DNA of 64,000 nucleotides, from positions 1 through 64,000 of the forward strand of contig NZ_LSJI01000025.1 of assembly GCF_001557235.1 (NCBI RefSeq), read 5' to 3'. Source of the DNA: Phenylobacterium sp. CCH9-H3 (GTDB lineage: Bacteria > Pseudomonadota > Alphaproteobacteria > Caulobacterales > Caulobacteraceae). Positions 25,925-34,367 of this stretch are shown one piece after another. How positions within the stretch are numbered: position 1 is the first letter of the stretch; every line of letters begins with the position of its first letter. Below the pieces are notes generated by a model. The model saw only the letters and a program-made list of their open reading frames with translations. It ran no database searches and had not been told where the DNA came from. Both the position numbers and the translations under genes were made by a program.

Positions 25925-27399
25925 GGCTTCGCCTCCGTGGCCTTGCGGCGATAGTCGAGCGGCGGCGGCCGATCGCCAACCATGGCCTTGTAGACGAAGC
26001 CCTCGCCGCGGCGCTGATCCAGCTCGGCCTTCGCCTTGGCGATCGTCGCAGGATCGGTGAACAGGTCCGCGGCGGTCAGCGCCAGGGTCTTGGCGGCCAC
26101 GATCCCGCCCTTGGTGGCGATCGGCGTCCCGCCGGCGGCCACGGCCTGCCAGCTGTGCGCCGGCGTGCCGGGCGTCCAGGTGGCGGCGGTGACGCCGGCC
26201 GTGGGCGTCACCCAGCTCACATCGGCGACGTCGGTGGAGCCGCCGCCTCCGCCGCCCACCTCGTACGGCCTGATCTCCCCGACACTGGCGAGGGTGAGCT
26301 TGGTGGGCGGCAGGTGGGCCGTCATGGCCTGGCCGAAGGCGGTGTCCTTGGCGTCCCATTTGGGCCCGCCGACCTCCCGCAGGTTTATGTCCATGAGCCG
26401 CCCCAGCGCGTCGTTGGGCAGCATGTTGTAGACGCCGCCGGTCTGCTCGAAGCTGACCTTCGTCTCGCTGGCCATGGCCGCCCCCTCGGCGGCCTTCTGG
26501 ATGCGGCCCATGACGTCGCGCACCACCTGCGGATCGGCGTGGCGGACGTAGTAGTAGACCTCGGCCTTGTCGGGCACGACGTTCGGCGCGCTGCCGCCGT
26601 CGGTGACCACGTAGTGGATGCGCGCGGACGACGGCACGTGCTCGCGCATGTAGTTCACCGCCACGTTCAGGATCTCCACGCCGTCCAAGGCGGACCGCCC
26701 CTTCTCGGGCGAGGCGGACGCATGGGCGGAGAGGCCGGCGAACCGGAACTTGCCGCTGACGTTGGCGAGCGAGACCGTCTGCGCGGCGCTGTTCGTGTCC
26801 GACGGATGCCAGTGGAGCGTGGCCGACACATCGCTGAAGAGCCCAGCGCGCACGAGGTAGACCTTCCCCGAGCCGCCCTCCTCCGCCGGCGATCCGTAGA
26901 CCCGAACCTCGCCCTTGATGTCGTTGGCCTGCATCCAGGCCTTCACCGCCTGGGCCGCGGCGACGGACGCCGCGCCGAAGATGTGGTGCCCGCAGCCATG
27001 GCCCGCCTCCTGCCCGGGGATCGGCGAGCGCGCCGGCTCCGCGCGCTGCGCCAGACCGGGCAGCGCGTCGAACTCGGCCAGGATCGCGATCACGGGCCCG
27101 TCGCCGTTGCGGAAGCGGGCGACAAAGGCGGTCGGCATGCCCGCCACGCCCGGCTCGACCGTGAAACCCGCGGCCTTCAATTCCTTCTGGAGCAGGGCCG
27201 AGCTCTTGGTCTCCTGGTAGCCGACTTCTGCGAAGCCCCAGATCTGCTGCGCCACATCGCCCATCCGGGGACCGGCCTTGTCGACCAAGCCCAGGATCTG
27301 CGCCCTTTGCGGCTCCGCCACCCGCGCCTCCACGGCGCCTGCGCCGAGAACACCGGCCAATAGGGTCCACATGGCGGCAGATCGGGAAAATTTGGTCAT
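25921..27399 (-). CDS. Secreted M20-family amidohydrolase (AbgB-like)
   Basis: 492-residue metallopeptidase-fold amidohydrolase of the M20D group, which cleaves N-acyl or p-aminobenzoyl-type amino-acid conjugates. Signal peptide in the first 27 residues. The metal loop GHGCGHHIFG has C136 and H138/H139 as in AbgB and hippurate hydrolases. AILAEFDALPGLAQ, VYGSPAEEGGSGK (the general-base glutamate segment) and FAGLSAHASASPEKGRSALD (dimerisation-domain His) complete the signature. Start ATG 27399 has a GGAG box seven bases ahead; an ATG two codons upstream is too close to that box. First gene of the operon; divergent from an Lrp/AsnC regulator. Confidence 0.9.
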   Translation of the reverse strand: MTKFSRSAAMWTLLAGVLGAGAVEARVAEPQRAQILGLVDKAGPRMGDVAQQIWGFAEVGYQETKSSALLQKELKAAGFTVEPGVAGMPTAFVARFRNGDGPVIAILAEFDALPGLAQRAEPARSPIPGQEAGHGCGHHIFGAASVAAAQAVKAWMQANDIKGEVRVYGSPAEEGGSGKVYLVRAGLFSDVSATLHWHPSDTNSAAQTVSLANVSGKFRFAGLSAHASASPEKGRSALDGVEILNVAVNYMREHVPSSARIHYVVTDGGSAPNVVPDKAEVYYYVRHADPQVVRDVMGRIQKAAEGAAMASETKVSFEQTGGVYNMLPNDALGRLMDINLREVGGPKWDAKDTAFGQAMTAHLPPTKLTLASVGEIRPYEVGGGGGGSTDVADVSWVTPTAGVTAATWTPGTPAHSWQAVAAGGTPIATKGGIVAAKTLALTAADLFTDPATIAKAKAELDQRRGEGFVYKAMVGDRPPPLDYRRKATEAKP

Positions 27400-27662
27400 C
27401 AGCATACTCCGGGCAGTCCGTCCGCGGGTTGGCCCGCGGGCGCGGCTCCCCAGATCGGTGACGAGAATGGCGGCAGCATTCCTCACCCGGAGGCGAAGAA
27501 AAACCGGTATCCGCCAAAGCGGCGCCAAAAAATCGCGCAGACACTGCCCCGCATTTGCGCACCCGGGGCCCGCGGCGCATGGACGGGGTGTCGAGGCGTT
27601 TCAGCGCGATGCCGGGAGAGCCGACACGCTCGGACGCCGTCGCCTGATTTCGGAGCCTTGCC

Positions 27663-28175
27663 ATGCGCCCCCGCACGCCCGTCAGCCTCGACGCCGCCGA
27701 TCTGCGGATTCTCGGCGTGCTGCAGGAGGATGGCGCCTTGTCTGTCGCCGCCGTCGCCGAGCGGGTGAATCTGTCGTCCAATGCCTGCTGGCGCCGCATC
27801 AAACGCCTGGAGGACGAGGGCGTGATCAAACGCCGCGTGGCCCTCGTGGACGCCGAGGCGATCGGCATGGGGGTGACGGTCTTCGTCAACGTGCGGGCCA
27901 GCGAGCACACGGACGAGTGGTTTCAGGCCTTCTCCAAGGCTGTCTGCGACCTGCCGGAGGTGGTGGAGTTCTATCGGATGAGCGGCGAGGTGGACTATCT
28001 GCTCAAGGTGCAGGTCTCCAGCATCGCCGACTATGACGCGGTCTATAAGCGCCTGGTCAGGTCGGTGCGCCTGACGGACGTGAGCTCCGCCTTCGCCATG
28101 GAGGAGGTGAAGCATACGACGGCGGTCCCCCTCCCCTCGCCAAACTCCACTGATCGGAACGACAAACTGGCCTGA
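27663..28175 (+). CDS. Lrp/AsnC-family transcriptional regulator
   Basis: 170-residue regulator: N-terminal HTH (LDAADLRILGVLQEDGALSV, VNLSSNACWRRIKRLEDEGV), then a RAM/ACT-like effector domain (VTVFVNVRA, VVEFYRMSGEVDYLLKVQVS, with the GxxDY motif). Family members sense amino acids and control transport and degradation genes. Divergent from the M20 amidohydrolase operon, so it probably senses an amino acid released by those enzymes. The 263-base intergenic region holds an A-rich stretch near 27495-27535 that could take part in Lrp-type binding; no clear palindrome seen. Confidence 0.92.
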   Translation: MRPRTPVSLDAADLRILGVLQEDGALSVAAVAERVNLSSNACWRRIKRLEDEGVIKRRVALVDAEAIGMGVTVFVNVRASEHTDEWFQAFSKAVCDLPEVVEFYRMSGEVDYLLKVQVSSIADYDAVYKRLVRSVRLTDVSSAFAMEEVKHTTAVPLPSPNSTDRNDKLA

Positions 28176-28374
28176 TCGCTCCTACGAAGCGGCCGTTCAT
28201 GTGGACGTTCATCCCAATTTGTCCCTGAATGGGCGTAAAAGCGGTGAAGATTTCCCGCCACATCCCGTGACAGCCTGATGACCGGAAATACGGGGGCACG
28301 GGCGGCGCGATGTCGGCAGGAAAACGATTGCGACCAAGGTCGCGCGCAGTGGCGGCGGCGCAAGGACGGCGCAG

Positions 28375-28917
28375 GTGACCGCGCTCGCAGCCGCTCCGGC
28401 CTCGCCCGCGCCGCGACGGGGCGAGAGCCTGCTCGCCTCGGTCTGGCCGCACGTCGGCGAGCTGCGCGGCTATCTCCGGCGGCGGCTGCCCGCCAGCGAG
28501 GTGGACGACGTGGTCCAGGACATCTTCATGCGACTCGTGCACCGCGAAGGCGAGGTGGTGCAGCACCCGCGCCGGTATATCTTCCAGGTCGCGACGGCGA
28601 CGCTCATCGACCGGCATCGGCACGCGACGAGCCGCTGCGGCCCCTTGCACTGCGAGTTGCTCGACACGGAGCTTCCCCCGGACGAACTGTCCCCCGACCG
28701 CTTCCTGTTCGCACGCGACGACGTCCAGGCCGCCCAGCGGATCCTCCGGACGCTGCCTGAACGGACGCGCCAGATCCTCATCGCGGTCCGGGTCGAGGGG
28801 GAGAGTCTGAAGGCCGTGGCCGCCCGCCACCAGATCAGCGTGAGCGCGGTCGAGAAGCACCTCATGCGAGCGCTGCGGGCGCTGCGCGAGGGTTGCGACC
28901 GCGCGGAGGCCGCTTAA
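28375..28917 (+). CDS. ECF RNA polymerase sigma factor, FecI-like
   Basis: 180-residue sigma-70 family factor. Region 2 reads LRGYLRRRLPASEVDDVVQD then IFMRLVHREGEVVQHPRRYI (the DVVQDIF core and -10 recognition helix); region 4 reads LRTLPERTRQILIAVRVEGE followed by SVSAVEKHLMRALRALREG. The layout is FecI-like: short, with the A-V-E-K-H-L helix. GTG start at 28375 with a weak GGA-type box. Unlike the usual arrangement, no full fecR or receptor follows. Instead a 73-residue DUF4880 protein gene converges on it ten bases past its stop. Confidence 0.9.
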   Translation: MTALAAAPASPAPRRGESLLASVWPHVGELRGYLRRRLPASEVDDVVQDIFMRLVHREGEVVQHPRRYIFQVATATLIDRHRHATSRCGPLHCELLDTELPPDELSPDRFLFARDDVQAAQRILRTLPERTRQILIAVRVEGESLKAVAARHQISVSAVEKHLMRALRALREGCDRAEAA

Positions 28918-28927
28918 GCGCGCCGCT

Positions 28928-29149
28928 TCAGTCGGACGCCGGCCGCGGCTGCACGGCGAGCGCCACGCCCGCAAGGGTCCACAGGCGGCTGATCTCGCGC
29001 CATGCCGCGTCCGCGGCGGGCGAGCTGGCGCGCCACGCCCCGAAAGCCGCCACCGTATCGACCCCGAGGTCCTCGCGCAGGCGCAGGGCCCAGACGGACG
29101 CCTCATCGAGCCACGCGCTTCCGAGGCTGTCGCCGCCCGTCTCGCTCAC
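28928..29149 (-). CDS. Orphan FecR N-terminal domain (DUF4880) protein
   Basis: My translation gives a 73-residue product. Its core WALRLREDLGVDTVAAFGAW, SSPAADAAWREISRLWTLAG, is the DUF4880 domain, the cytoplasmic N-terminal helical part of FecR anti-sigma factors that binds FecI. It ends nine residues later, with no transmembrane helix and no periplasmic FecR domain. Start GTG 29149 with an AAAGGGA box nearby. It converges on the ECF sigma gene, ten bases between stops. In E. coli, isolated N-terminal FecR fragments activate FecI constitutively, so this may be a free sigma-binding modulator; a decayed fecR is the alternative. Not confidently expressed, but the domain match is clear. Confidence 0.7.
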   Translation of the reverse strand: MSETGGDSLGSAWLDEASVWALRLREDLGVDTVAAFGAWRASSPAADAAWREISRLWTLAGVALAVQPRPASD

Positions 29150-29421
29150 GCCGTCCCTTTCGCCAGGAGGCCGGCAGGCGCGCCGGAACCTCGGAAGTCG
29201 CATCGCGCGGATGCAGCCTACTCTTCTGACGGACGCCCGGCGCGAACCCTCACCTGCGCCTCCCAAAAACCTGCCCGAACGGCCGGCAGCCCTGCCCGGG
29301 GAATAGGCAGAGCTGCCTCGCGCGGCGATGGCGCGCCACGCGGCGGGCGATCCGGCTTGGGGGCCCACATCCGCACGAGAGGGAGAGGCGGATGCGGCCG
29401 GACGCCCGGGTTCGAAAGGCC

Positions 29422-32157
29422 CTAGCGGGCCTGCGCCGCGGCGGGGCCGTACTGCAGGCCATTGAAGAGGAACTTGAAGGCGGCGTGCGACTGGGCGCGC
29501 TGGGCGACTTCGGGACCCATCAGGAAGAGCTTGCCCTTGCCCACGTCCACATCCACCACCGCGCCGGCCCCCGCCAGCTTTTCCTGGCCGACCGCCCAGC
29601 CGCTACGCAGGACGTCGCCCTTCGGGTACCAGGCGGCGCGGGTCCCGACGCCGGCCGCGAAGGCCGGACTGCGGTCGAAGAAGACGGCCATGGATGCGGG
29701 CGCGCCGTAGGCCAGGGGCTGACTGTTGTCGACCGAGACCTCCAGCAGCGAGCCGGGGATGTAGAAGTCGTTGCGGGGCAAGGGCTTGCCGTCGGCGCCG
29801 TTCAGCGCGCTGGGCGCGGCGACGCCCACCATCTCGGCCAGGCGGGTGGAATTCCCGATCGCCACCACCGCGCCGCCCGCTCGCAGGAAGGCCGCGACCT
29901 GGGGCGCCGTCTTGTCCTTGCTGATCTCTCCCAGCCAGGAACGGAATTCGGCCGGAATCTCGTCGGGCTTCGGCTGCCGGCCGGGCCCGCCGCCTTCGTC
30001 GCTGCCCAGGACGTTGTTGGCGAAGACCAGGACGTCGAAGTCCTTGCCGAGGTCGCCCGCATCGAGGCGCTGAGGATAGACGACCGTGTAGTCGAACTCG
30101 TACTGCTCCATCAGCCAGCGGGTCCAGCCCGCCGGCATGTTGCCGCCGTAGCGGTCCACCAGGCCGACCCGCACCGGCTTCAGCTTGAGCTTCTCGCCCG
30201 CCGGCGCGGCGGACATCGCGTGGACGGTGAGACCCAGGTCGTGGGCCGCCGTCTGCACGATGGCCCGGTGGGCCGGGGTGGCGGGAATCCACAGCGCGCC
30301 GGGCGCCAGGGTCTTGCCTCCAGCCTTGGCCGGCGCCTTCAGCCAGTAGACGCCCTGCCCCGCCTTCAGCAGGCGGTTGGACAGGATGAAGCTGTCGTTG
30401 GTCTCGTGGCTGACCAGATACCCCGCCCGGCCTGAGCCGACGATCCGGCCCGGCGGCGGCGCCATGACCTCCGCGACCGGCTCGAACGGGCCGTCGAAGC
30501 CGTCGAGCACGCGGTCGAACTTCACCCCCATCTGCAGCGCCAGCGTATAGCCGGTGGAATCGTACGGCGGGATCGGCGGGCCGCCCGGATAGGCGAAGTC
30601 GTGGGGGTGGTCCTGGGGCTCGAACATGTCGAGCACGTGGGGCCGGTAGGCCTGGTCGGCCTTCACCACATAGGAGCCAGCGGGATAGGCGCGGCCGGCG
30701 ACGGTGAACGACTTGGTCGCCCGATGGACGTCCACGCCGGTCTTGATCAGGGCGTTCAGGAACTTCACCGCGGTAGGCAGGTCGGCCTGGTCGGCCGGGA
30801 TGATGTAGCCGCGGGGGTCGCGCCGGGCAGGATCCTGCAGCACAGTCTTGTAGAGTTCGGGGTCCAGGCCGGCGGTGCGGCCCGAGCCGACCAGCGGCTT
30901 GCCCTTGGCGGCGGCCTCGAGGGCCTCGATCCGCCTCGGCGTGATCGTCCAGCTGTCCTGGCGGCCGCGCCGGATCGAGTTGTCGCCCATGCGCCAGATG
31001 TTGAGGAGCAGCCGCTCGCGGTTACGGGAGGCGTAGTCCAGCACCGCACGGTTCAGGCTGAGCGAATAGTCGATCGACTGGCGGAAACGCCAGGGCTGCG
31101 GCGCGATCGGCGCCGGCAGGTCGTTGCGCGCGATCTGGTTCCGCGCCACCAGCGGGATGGCCATGGGCGTGGGGTGGCCGGTGATCTCGGTCAGCAGGCC
31201 CACGGCATTGTGGAAGTAGGTGACCGACCGCTCCATCCCGTTGTTCCAGGTGGAATAGGTGGCGCCGCTGCGCATGGTCGACCCCGGCTTGCCCTCGCTG
31301 ATCAGCCGGCTGTGCATGGTCGCGCCGACCTCGCTCAGGGTCGACATCACCAGGGGATCGTAGTTGTAGTTGAAGGGGTCGCGGAACGGCGGCACGAACA
31401 CCACCGTCCCACCCGGCGCGGTCTGGTGGTGGTTGTAGATGATCTGGGGGAACCATTCCCGGAAGAAGATCCGGTTGACGTTGGTCGTCTCCTTCATCGC
31501 GGACATGTAGTAGTCGCGATTGTTGTCGTGACCGATGTACTTTTGATAGAGCCGCGGCAGGCTGGAAAACTCGCGCTTCTTCTCGTCCGCGTTGCGCATG
31601 TACCAGTTCGACACCAGCTCCATGCCGTCGGGGTTGACCTGCCCGAACAGGATGATGACGTCGTCCAGGATCCGCTTCGTCTCGGCGTCGTCGCGGGTCA
31701 GCATCTCGTGCAACGCGGCGATCAGCGCCTGCGGTGGCACCACCTCGGTGGCGTGCAGCCCCCCATCGATCCAGATCACGGCCTTGCCCTCGGCGGCCAG
31801 CGCCCTCGCCTCGGTCTCGCTGACGCCCTCGGCCTTGGCCAGCTTGCGGGCGATCTCGCGGTAGCGGTCCAGCCGGGCCAGGTTGGCCGGCGACGAGACG
31901 ATCGCCATGTACTCGCGCCGCCCTTCCTCCGTGGGGCCGATGTCGACCAGTTTCATGCGGTCGGACTGGCCGGCGACGGTTTTGAAATAGGCCTCGAGCT
32001 GGGTGTAGTTCGCCAGGAAGTAGTCGTCGCCGATGTCGTGGCCAAACGCCTCCTTCGGCGAGGTGACGGGACCGGCCGCCTGGGCGAGCGGCGCCAGTGA
32101 CATCGACAGCAGCGCGAGGGCTGCGGCGGCGCCTTTGAGCGCGCGGTTCAAGCTCAT
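29422..32157 (-). CDS. Secreted M14-family zinc carboxypeptidase
   Basis: 911-residue exported metallopeptidase: signal peptide ending LAQAA (about 1-27), then an M14 catalytic domain. The zinc motif HxxE is visible as GGLHATEVVP (H135, E138). VNPDGMELVSNWYMRN is the substrate-binding N-P-D-G segment common in M14 enzymes, and IIYNHHQTAPGG probably carries the third ligand. The C-terminal half contains a Rossmann-like, glutamine amidotransferase-type fold (RVGLVDRYGGNMPAGWTRWL), a combination usual for these 900-residue secreted peptidases. It would trim peptides in the periplasm. Follows the CIA30-containing amidohydrolase gene with a 78-base gap that holds a GC hairpin. Confidence 0.9.
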   Translation of the reverse strand: MSLNRALKGAAAALALLSMSLAPLAQAAGPVTSPKEAFGHDIGDDYFLANYTQLEAYFKTVAGQSDRMKLVDIGPTEEGRREYMAIVSSPANLARLDRYREIARKLAKAEGVSETEARALAAEGKAVIWIDGGLHATEVVPPQALIAALHEMLTRDDAETKRILDDVIILFGQVNPDGMELVSNWYMRNADEKKREFSSLPRLYQKYIGHDNNRDYYMSAMKETTNVNRIFFREWFPQIIYNHHQTAPGGTVVFVPPFRDPFNYNYDPLVMSTLSEVGATMHSRLISEGKPGSTMRSGATYSTWNNGMERSVTYFHNAVGLLTEITGHPTPMAIPLVARNQIARNDLPAPIAPQPWRFRQSIDYSLSLNRAVLDYASRNRERLLLNIWRMGDNSIRRGRQDSWTITPRRIEALEAAAKGKPLVGSGRTAGLDPELYKTVLQDPARRDPRGYIIPADQADLPTAVKFLNALIKTGVDVHRATKSFTVAGRAYPAGSYVVKADQAYRPHVLDMFEPQDHPHDFAYPGGPPIPPYDSTGYTLALQMGVKFDRVLDGFDGPFEPVAEVMAPPPGRIVGSGRAGYLVSHETNDSFILSNRLLKAGQGVYWLKAPAKAGGKTLAPGALWIPATPAHRAIVQTAAHDLGLTVHAMSAAPAGEKLKLKPVRVGLVDRYGGNMPAGWTRWLMEQYEFDYTVVYPQRLDAGDLGKDFDVLVFANNVLGSDEGGGPGRQPKPDEIPAEFRSWLGEISKDKTAPQVAAFLRAGGAVVAIGNSTRLAEMVGVAAPSALNGADGKPLPRNDFYIPGSLLEVSVDNSQPLAYGAPASMAVFFDRSPAFAAGVGTRAAWYPKGDVLRSGWAVGQEKLAGAGAVVDVDVGKGKLFLMGPEVAQRAQSHAAFKFLFNGLQYGPAAAQAR

Positions 32158-32204
32158 ACTGGAGGTCCCCTCGGTATCACGCGGGCTGCGCCCGCAGGTC
32201 GGTA

Positions 32205-32228
32205 CGGCCGGCGCAGGCGCGCCGGCCG
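32205..32228. repeat. GC-rich inverted repeat between peptidase genes
   Basis: CGGCCGGCGC (32205-32214), AGGC loop, GCGCCGGCCG (32219-32228): a perfect 10-bp stem just past the amidohydrolase stop and about 48 bases before the carboxypeptidase start, both read on the minus strand. No U-run follows, so it may stabilise the upstream message end or reduce read-through rather than terminate fully. Confidence 0.5.
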
Positions 32229-32235
32229 CGACGCT

Positions 32236-34035
32236 TTAGAAGAAGCTCACATTGTCGATCTGCAGCCAAAGGCGCTCGCCGGCCGCGCGGCCGCCGCTGA
32301 AGCCGACATCCAGAAGGTCCGCCCCGGTCCAGGGGGCGTCTCCGCCGCGGCCCGGCGCGCGGGTCAGGCTCGAGAATGGAATCTCTACGGTGGTCCACTC
32401 GGCGTCCGCCGTCACCGGCGCGCGCCAGCGGCCGCTCTGTGTATTCACCGTCACCGCATAGGGGCCTCCGTCGCCGCGGACGTCGAAGCGGATCCCCTTG
32501 AACCCGCGCGCGTCCACCGGCTCCACCGATCCGCGGCTGAGCGGCAGGATGACGCCCGCGCTCGGCGCTTCCTTGGTCGCCATGCGGGCGGCAAGCAGCA
32601 GGGCGTGGTCACGGCCCTGCCGGACGGCCACCTGGCTGACCTGGACGGTGCGATCGTGGCCGCCGTCCATGTCGTCCAGGCGCAGCGTGTCGAGGCGGGT
32701 GCGGCCTGGCGCGCCTTCGAAATCGTCGATCAGGGCCGCGACTTTGATCGCCGGCATCGAAGTCTGGCCGTCGGCCGGCGTCGGCTTGGCTCCCGGCCCG
32801 AAGACCGGCCGGCCGTCGATGAACACCCGCTCGGTCTTGCGGATGTCGCTGATGTTCGCCCAGGGCTCGCCGGCGACCAGCACGAGGTCGGCGCGTTTGC
32901 CCTTCTCGATGGTGCCCCGGTCGGCGATCGCGTTCATGGCCCGGGCGCCGTTCGCCGTGCCGGCCATCAGCGCCTCGGCCGGCGTCAGCCCGGCCTGCAC
33001 CAGCAGCTCCATCTCGCGCAGCGTGGCCGCGCCGTGGGGTGTGCCGGGCATCCCGGCGTCGGTGCCGACGGCGATCGGCACGCCCGCGTCGTGCAGCGCC
33101 TTCACGTTGTGCAGCGCGTAGCCGAACTTGCGGAACGACTGCTGCACCCGCGGATCGTCGCGATTGGCCGGCGGCGGCTGACCCGGCTTCACGGGCTCGT
33201 AGACTGCCAGTGTCGGGGCATAGACCGTGCCGTTGGCCTTCATCAGCGCGACGACCTCGTCGTCGACTTCGCGGTCCTGCAGGCTGTGGGCGATCACGTC
33301 GACCTTGGCGCGGGCGGCGACCTTGCCGCGATCGACGGTCACGGTGTGCGTCAGCACCTTCAGACCCGCCTTGTGCGCCTCGTCCGCCAGGGCCGACAGG
33401 GTCCAGTAGTCCATGCTGGTGTTGTCGGGCGAGCTGCCATAGCGCCAGCCGTCGGCGAACGCCTTGATGGCGTCGGGCTTGTACGGGAGCAGGGCGCGGA
33501 CCTCGGCGCGGGCCGCCTCCGCCGTGCTCACCCACTTCGTGGTGGCCACGTCCGCCCAGTCGGCGCCGTGCCCGCCCGGCGTGCTCATCCGCGCGGTGAA
33601 GTTGACATGGGGCGTGGTCAGGCCGTCCAGCCAGCGGCGGCGCGGCGCGTAGGCTTCGGGCGGCTGGTGGAAGTCGTTCACCGTGGTGACGCCGGCGGCC
33701 ACATAGGCGGCGGCGATCCTGGGCGCCACAGCCGGCGCCCCGCCCGGCGTCCAATGCGTGTGCAGGTCGAAGAAGCCGGGCAGCAGGGCCTTGCCCTTGG
33801 CCGGCACCACCACCGCGCCGCGCGGCGGCTTCAGCCCCGGCCCGACCTCAGCGATGCGGCCGTCGCGGATGATGACCGTCGCAACCCGCGGCGCGGCCCC
33901 CGTGCCGTCGAAGACGGTGGCATCGACGATCGCCGTGACGGGTCCGGGCGCCGGCGCGGCCTGCAAGGGGCCCGCCATCCCGAGCGCCGTCAGCGCCGCA
34001 AGGCCGATCGTCAAGCCGCTGAACCCGTCCCGCAT
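32236..34035 (-). CDS. Secreted amidohydrolase with C-terminal CIA30-like domain
   Basis: 599 residues: signal peptide to about residue 27, then an amidohydrolase barrel. First metal pair H92/H94 in FFDLHTHW; further strands in VNFTARMSTPGGHGADW, KAFADGWRYG, LTHTVTVDRGK and AVGTDAGMPGTPHGA. GTIEKGKRADLVLVAGEPWA closes the barrel's beta-sandwich. The final 160 residues (LIDDFEGAPGRTRLDT, GVILPLSRGSVEPVDARGFK, GIRFDVRGDGGPYAVTVNTQ, LWLQIDNVSFF) look like a CIA30/galactose-binding-like jelly roll, normally a separate carbohydrate- or protein-binding module. The enzyme probably acts in the periplasm on a dipeptide or amide. Divergent from the TonB-MFS-TetR operon. Confidence 0.87.
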   Translation of the reverse strand: MRDGFSGLTIGLAALTALGMAGPLQAAPAPGPVTAIVDATVFDGTGAAPRVATVIIRDGRIAEVGPGLKPPRGAVVVPAKGKALLPGFFDLHTHWTPGGAPAVAPRIAAAYVAAGVTTVNDFHQPPEAYAPRRRWLDGLTTPHVNFTARMSTPGGHGADWADVATTKWVSTAEAARAEVRALLPYKPDAIKAFADGWRYGSSPDNTSMDYWTLSALADEAHKAGLKVLTHTVTVDRGKVAARAKVDVIAHSLQDREVDDEVVALMKANGTVYAPTLAVYEPVKPGQPPPANRDDPRVQQSFRKFGYALHNVKALHDAGVPIAVGTDAGMPGTPHGAATLREMELLVQAGLTPAEALMAGTANGARAMNAIADRGTIEKGKRADLVLVAGEPWANISDIRKTERVFIDGRPVFGPGAKPTPADGQTSMPAIKVAALIDDFEGAPGRTRLDTLRLDDMDGGHDRTVQVSQVAVRQGRDHALLLAARMATKEAPSAGVILPLSRGSVEPVDARGFKGIRFDVRGDGGPYAVTVNTQSGRWRAPVTADAEWTTVEIPFSSLTRAPGRGGDAPWTGADLLDVGFSGGRAAGERLWLQIDNVSFF

Positions 34036-34051
34036 TCCGACCTCTTCAGAT

Positions 34052-34079
34052 GTCCAAGGCGCCGTCCTTCGCCTTGGAC
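34052..34079. repeat. Inverted repeat in amidohydrolase leader
   Basis: GTCCAAGGCG (34052-34061), 8-base loop, CGCCTTGGAC (34070-34079): a perfect 10-bp stem ending 16 bases before the amidohydrolase ATG on the minus strand. It is either an mRNA hairpin close to the ribosome site or a repressor site. Confidence 0.55.
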
Positions 34080-34227
34080 GAACAGCCGCACCGAACCCTC
34101 ATCAGGCGGCGTGTCATCTGGCGAACCCGACCGGCCAGCGTCAACCGAATACCTTATTGTTTCGCGGTTATTTCACTCAACAGAAGAATACGCGATCCAC
34201 GGCCAAGTATAATTTCACCTGTTGAGT

Positions 34228-34248
34228 TTCATCAGCTGAATTGATGAA
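34228..34248. promoter_or_regulatory. Putative operator TTCATCA-N7-TGATGAA
   Basis: Perfect 7-bp inverted repeat with a 7-base spacer, 21 bp overall, about 120 bases before the TonB receptor start. Size and symmetry fit a dimeric HTH regulator. The TetR protein encoded as third gene of the downstream operon (37976-38761) is the natural candidate. Confidence 0.55.
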
Positions 34249-34367
34249 CGAGCGCGTCTCGCCCCAAGATACTCACGCGCAAGAGAGTGAACATTGACAG
34301 CATGTGAGGCGGATCGCATGCTCCCTCCCACAGCACCGGCGCCAATGACCGGGGCTACGAGAGAGGG

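Noticed and set aside
23042..25954. A 970-codon plus-strand frame across the amidohydrolase and propeller genes
   Set aside because: It spans two real minus-strand genes and their stop, has no motif, and its composition is that of a GC-bias shadow.
24428..27910. A single 1160-codon frame suggesting a fused M20-propeller protein
   Set aside because: The M20 motifs are in another frame (25921-27399). The part upstream of 25924 in this frame is shadow sequence; a TTG with a GGAGG box starts the propeller gene.
29360..29400. CATCCGC...GCGGATG repeat past the carboxypeptidase stop as a terminator
   Set aside because: The stem is 7 bp with a 13-base loop and no U-run on the minus strand, too weak to call.
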